The notes beneath the pieces were generated by a model. It was not told the DNA's origin, made no database searches, and worked only from the letters and a program-made list of their open reading frames with translations. From Comamonas sp. (lineage in GTDB: Bacteria; Pseudomonadota; Gammaproteobacteria; Burkholderiales; Burkholderiaceae_C), in assembly GCA_018384835.1 (NCBI GenBank), contig JAHAYB010000477.1, positions 1 to 5,561 on the forward strand: DNA of 5,561 nt, given 5' to 3'. Of the stretch, positions 4,444 to 5,561 are shown in pieces; position 1 is the stretch's first letter, and each line of letters starts with the position of its first letter. A program made the translations under genes and the position numbers.

Positions 4444-5561
4444 ATGAGTGTATCTATCGTTGGTTGGTCTCACCTCCCATTTGGTCGTCTGGACAAACTC
4501 AGTCTGGAAGACCTCATCGTTAATGCTGCCAGCCAAGCCCTAAGCCATGCGGGGCTAAGTGGGAGCGCGGTGGATGGTGTTTGGCTAGGCAACCTCAATG
4601 GCGGATTCACACCCGATATTTTTGCTTCCTCTCTGGCGCTTCAGGCCGATGCTGGGCTGCGCTGGAAGCCAGCTACTCGCCTGGAAAATGCCTGCGCTTC
4701 TGGCTCTGCGGCGCTCTATGCCGCCTGCGATGCCATTGAGGCAGGCCGTGCTCGTATTGCTCTGGTCATTGGGGCTGAAAAAATGACTGCCGTCAGCGGT
4801 GATGAAGTTACGCGCATTCTTGGCCAATGTGCCTACTCGGGTGAAGCGGGAACCCCTCCCGGCGGCTTTCCCGGCATTTTTGCGCAAGTGGCCAGTGCTT
4901 ATTTCCAGCAATACGGCGACCAATCACCGACCCTGGCCAAGATTGCCGCCAAAAACCACGCCAATGGCGTTGCCAACCCTTGGGCACATATGCGCCGAGA
5001 CTTGGGCTTTGAGTTTTGCAACACCATCTCGGACAAAAACCCACTGATTGCCGCCCCCTTACGCAAAACCGATTGCTCCCTCGTTTCGGACGGTGCTGCG
5101 GCCTTGGTGCTGGCCAGTGACGAGGTGGCCAAAGACTTTGCACGCGCAGTAGGCTTTCGTGCCCGAGCGCAGGTCAACGACCTCTTGCCACTGAAGCAGC
5201 GCAATCTTGTCGATTTTGAAGGGCCGCACCGCGCCTGGCAGCAAGCCTTGTCCCAAGCGGGCTGCACCGTCTCTGACCTGCACTTGGCCGAAGTACACGA
5301 CTGTTTCACCATTGCCGAGCTGCTCTCCTACGAGGCGATGGGGCTGGCTCCAACCGGGCAAGGGCGACGCGCCATTGATGAGGGCATCGTCCTGCGTGAC
5401 GGGCGATTGCCTGTCAACGCCTCTGGAGGGTTGAAAGCCAAAGGCCACCCCATTGGAGCCACAGGCGTATCCATGCACGCTATAGCCGCCATGCAGCTAT
5501 GCGGTGAGGCCGGAGACCTGCAAATCCCAGACGCACAGCTTGCCGGTGTCTTCAATATGGG
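4444..5561 (+). CDS. SCP2-type thiolase (acetyl-CoA acyltransferase), 3' end beyond window
   Basis: Predicted cytoplasmic thiolase that cleaves a 3-oxoacyl-CoA with CoA to give acetyl- or propionyl-CoA and a shortened acyl-CoA. About 372 residues are visible and a full family member is near 390, so only a short C-terminal tail is missing. The nucleophile is C84 in ENACASGSAA, and H285/C287 lie in EVHDCF, the HDCF motif typical of the SCP2/SCPx thiolase subfamily. H335 lies in NASGGLKAKGHPIGATG. All key catalytic residues are present. The family acts on bulky or branched CoA esters, for example steroid side chains or products after ring opening, as well as other 3-oxoacyl-CoAs. The substrate here is not readable. 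It is probably the first gene of an operon running to the right, divergent from PAS-LuxR. GC content (about 62% in a sampled stretch) is high, as in the sigma54 activator gene. Confidence 0.95.
   Translation, partial: MSVSIVGWSHLPFGRLDKLSLEDLIVNAASQALSHAGLSGSAVDGVWLGNLNGGFTPDIFASSLALQADAGLRWKPATRLENACASGSAALYAACDAIEAGRARIALVIGAEKMTAVSGDEVTRILGQCAYSGEAGTPPGGFPGIFAQVASAYFQQYGDQSPTLAKIAAKNHANGVANPWAHMRRDLGFEFCNTISDKNPLIAAPLRKTDCSLVSDGAAALVLASDEVAKDFARAVGFRARAQVNDLLPLKQRNLVDFEGPHRAWQQALSQAGCTVSDLHLAEVHDCFTIAELLSYEAMGLAPTGQGRRAIDEGIVLRDGRLPVNASGGLKAKGHPIGATGVSMHAIAAMQLCGEAGDLQIPDAQLAGVFNM

Noticed and set aside
4585..5478. Several overlapping open frames antisense to the thiolase
   Set aside because: All are opposite a frame with intact thiolase catalytic motifs and show no recognisable domains.

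Overview
The window looks like chromosomal or accessory DNA of a betaproteobacterium, probably of the Comamonadaceae or a near relative. This is inferred from the protein families, Shine-Dalgarno sites and the GC-rich coding of the right-hand genes; no taxonomic marker is present. The gene content points to catabolism of aromatic or polycyclic compounds.

Left part (1-3113): a BphC-type extradiol ring-cleavage dioxygenase (minus strand) is divergent from a sigma54-dependent activator of the XylR/DmpR/PoxR family (plus strand). The 261 bp between their start codons hold what reads as a complete control circuit. A -24/-12 promoter (GG-N10-GC, 1001-1016) faces the dioxygenase. Two near-identical 16-bp interrupted palindromes of the form TTCAT-N6-ATGAA lie exactly 42 bp apart (1115-1130 and 1157-1172). 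Their layout matches XylR/DmpR upstream activating sites but the half-site sequence differs. The likely logic is that an aromatic effector binds the activator, which then switches on ring cleavage. The distal site abuts the activator's own start, suggesting autoregulation. The activator has an unusually long Ser/Asn/His/Pro-rich linker between sensor and ATPase, encoded partly by short tandem repeats, and GAFSGA in place of GAFTGA.

Middle part (3087-3763): a small, unrecognised 101-residue gene on the minus strand converges on the activator gene. It has its own candidate sigma54 promoter (3505-3520) and a candidate intrinsic terminator lying inside the end of the activator gene. Upstream of it sits a short remnant, the last 35 or so codons of a LysR-type regulator, which marks an old rearrangement.

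Right part (3764-5561): a small PAS-LuxR regulator (minus strand) is divergent from an SCP2-type thiolase (plus strand, cut by the window end). The 110-bp gap between them holds a dyad (CATTNACG-N7-CGTNAATG) that could be an operator. The thiolase suggests CoA-dependent beta-oxidation-like steps, which could act downstream of ring cleavage, but a shared pathway is not shown by the sequence.

I do not see tRNA or rRNA genes, CRISPR arrays, transposase genes or insertion-sequence ends. The most interesting signals are the variant sigma54 circuit, the possible second sigma54 promoter in front of an unknown small gene, and the expanded linker of the activator.
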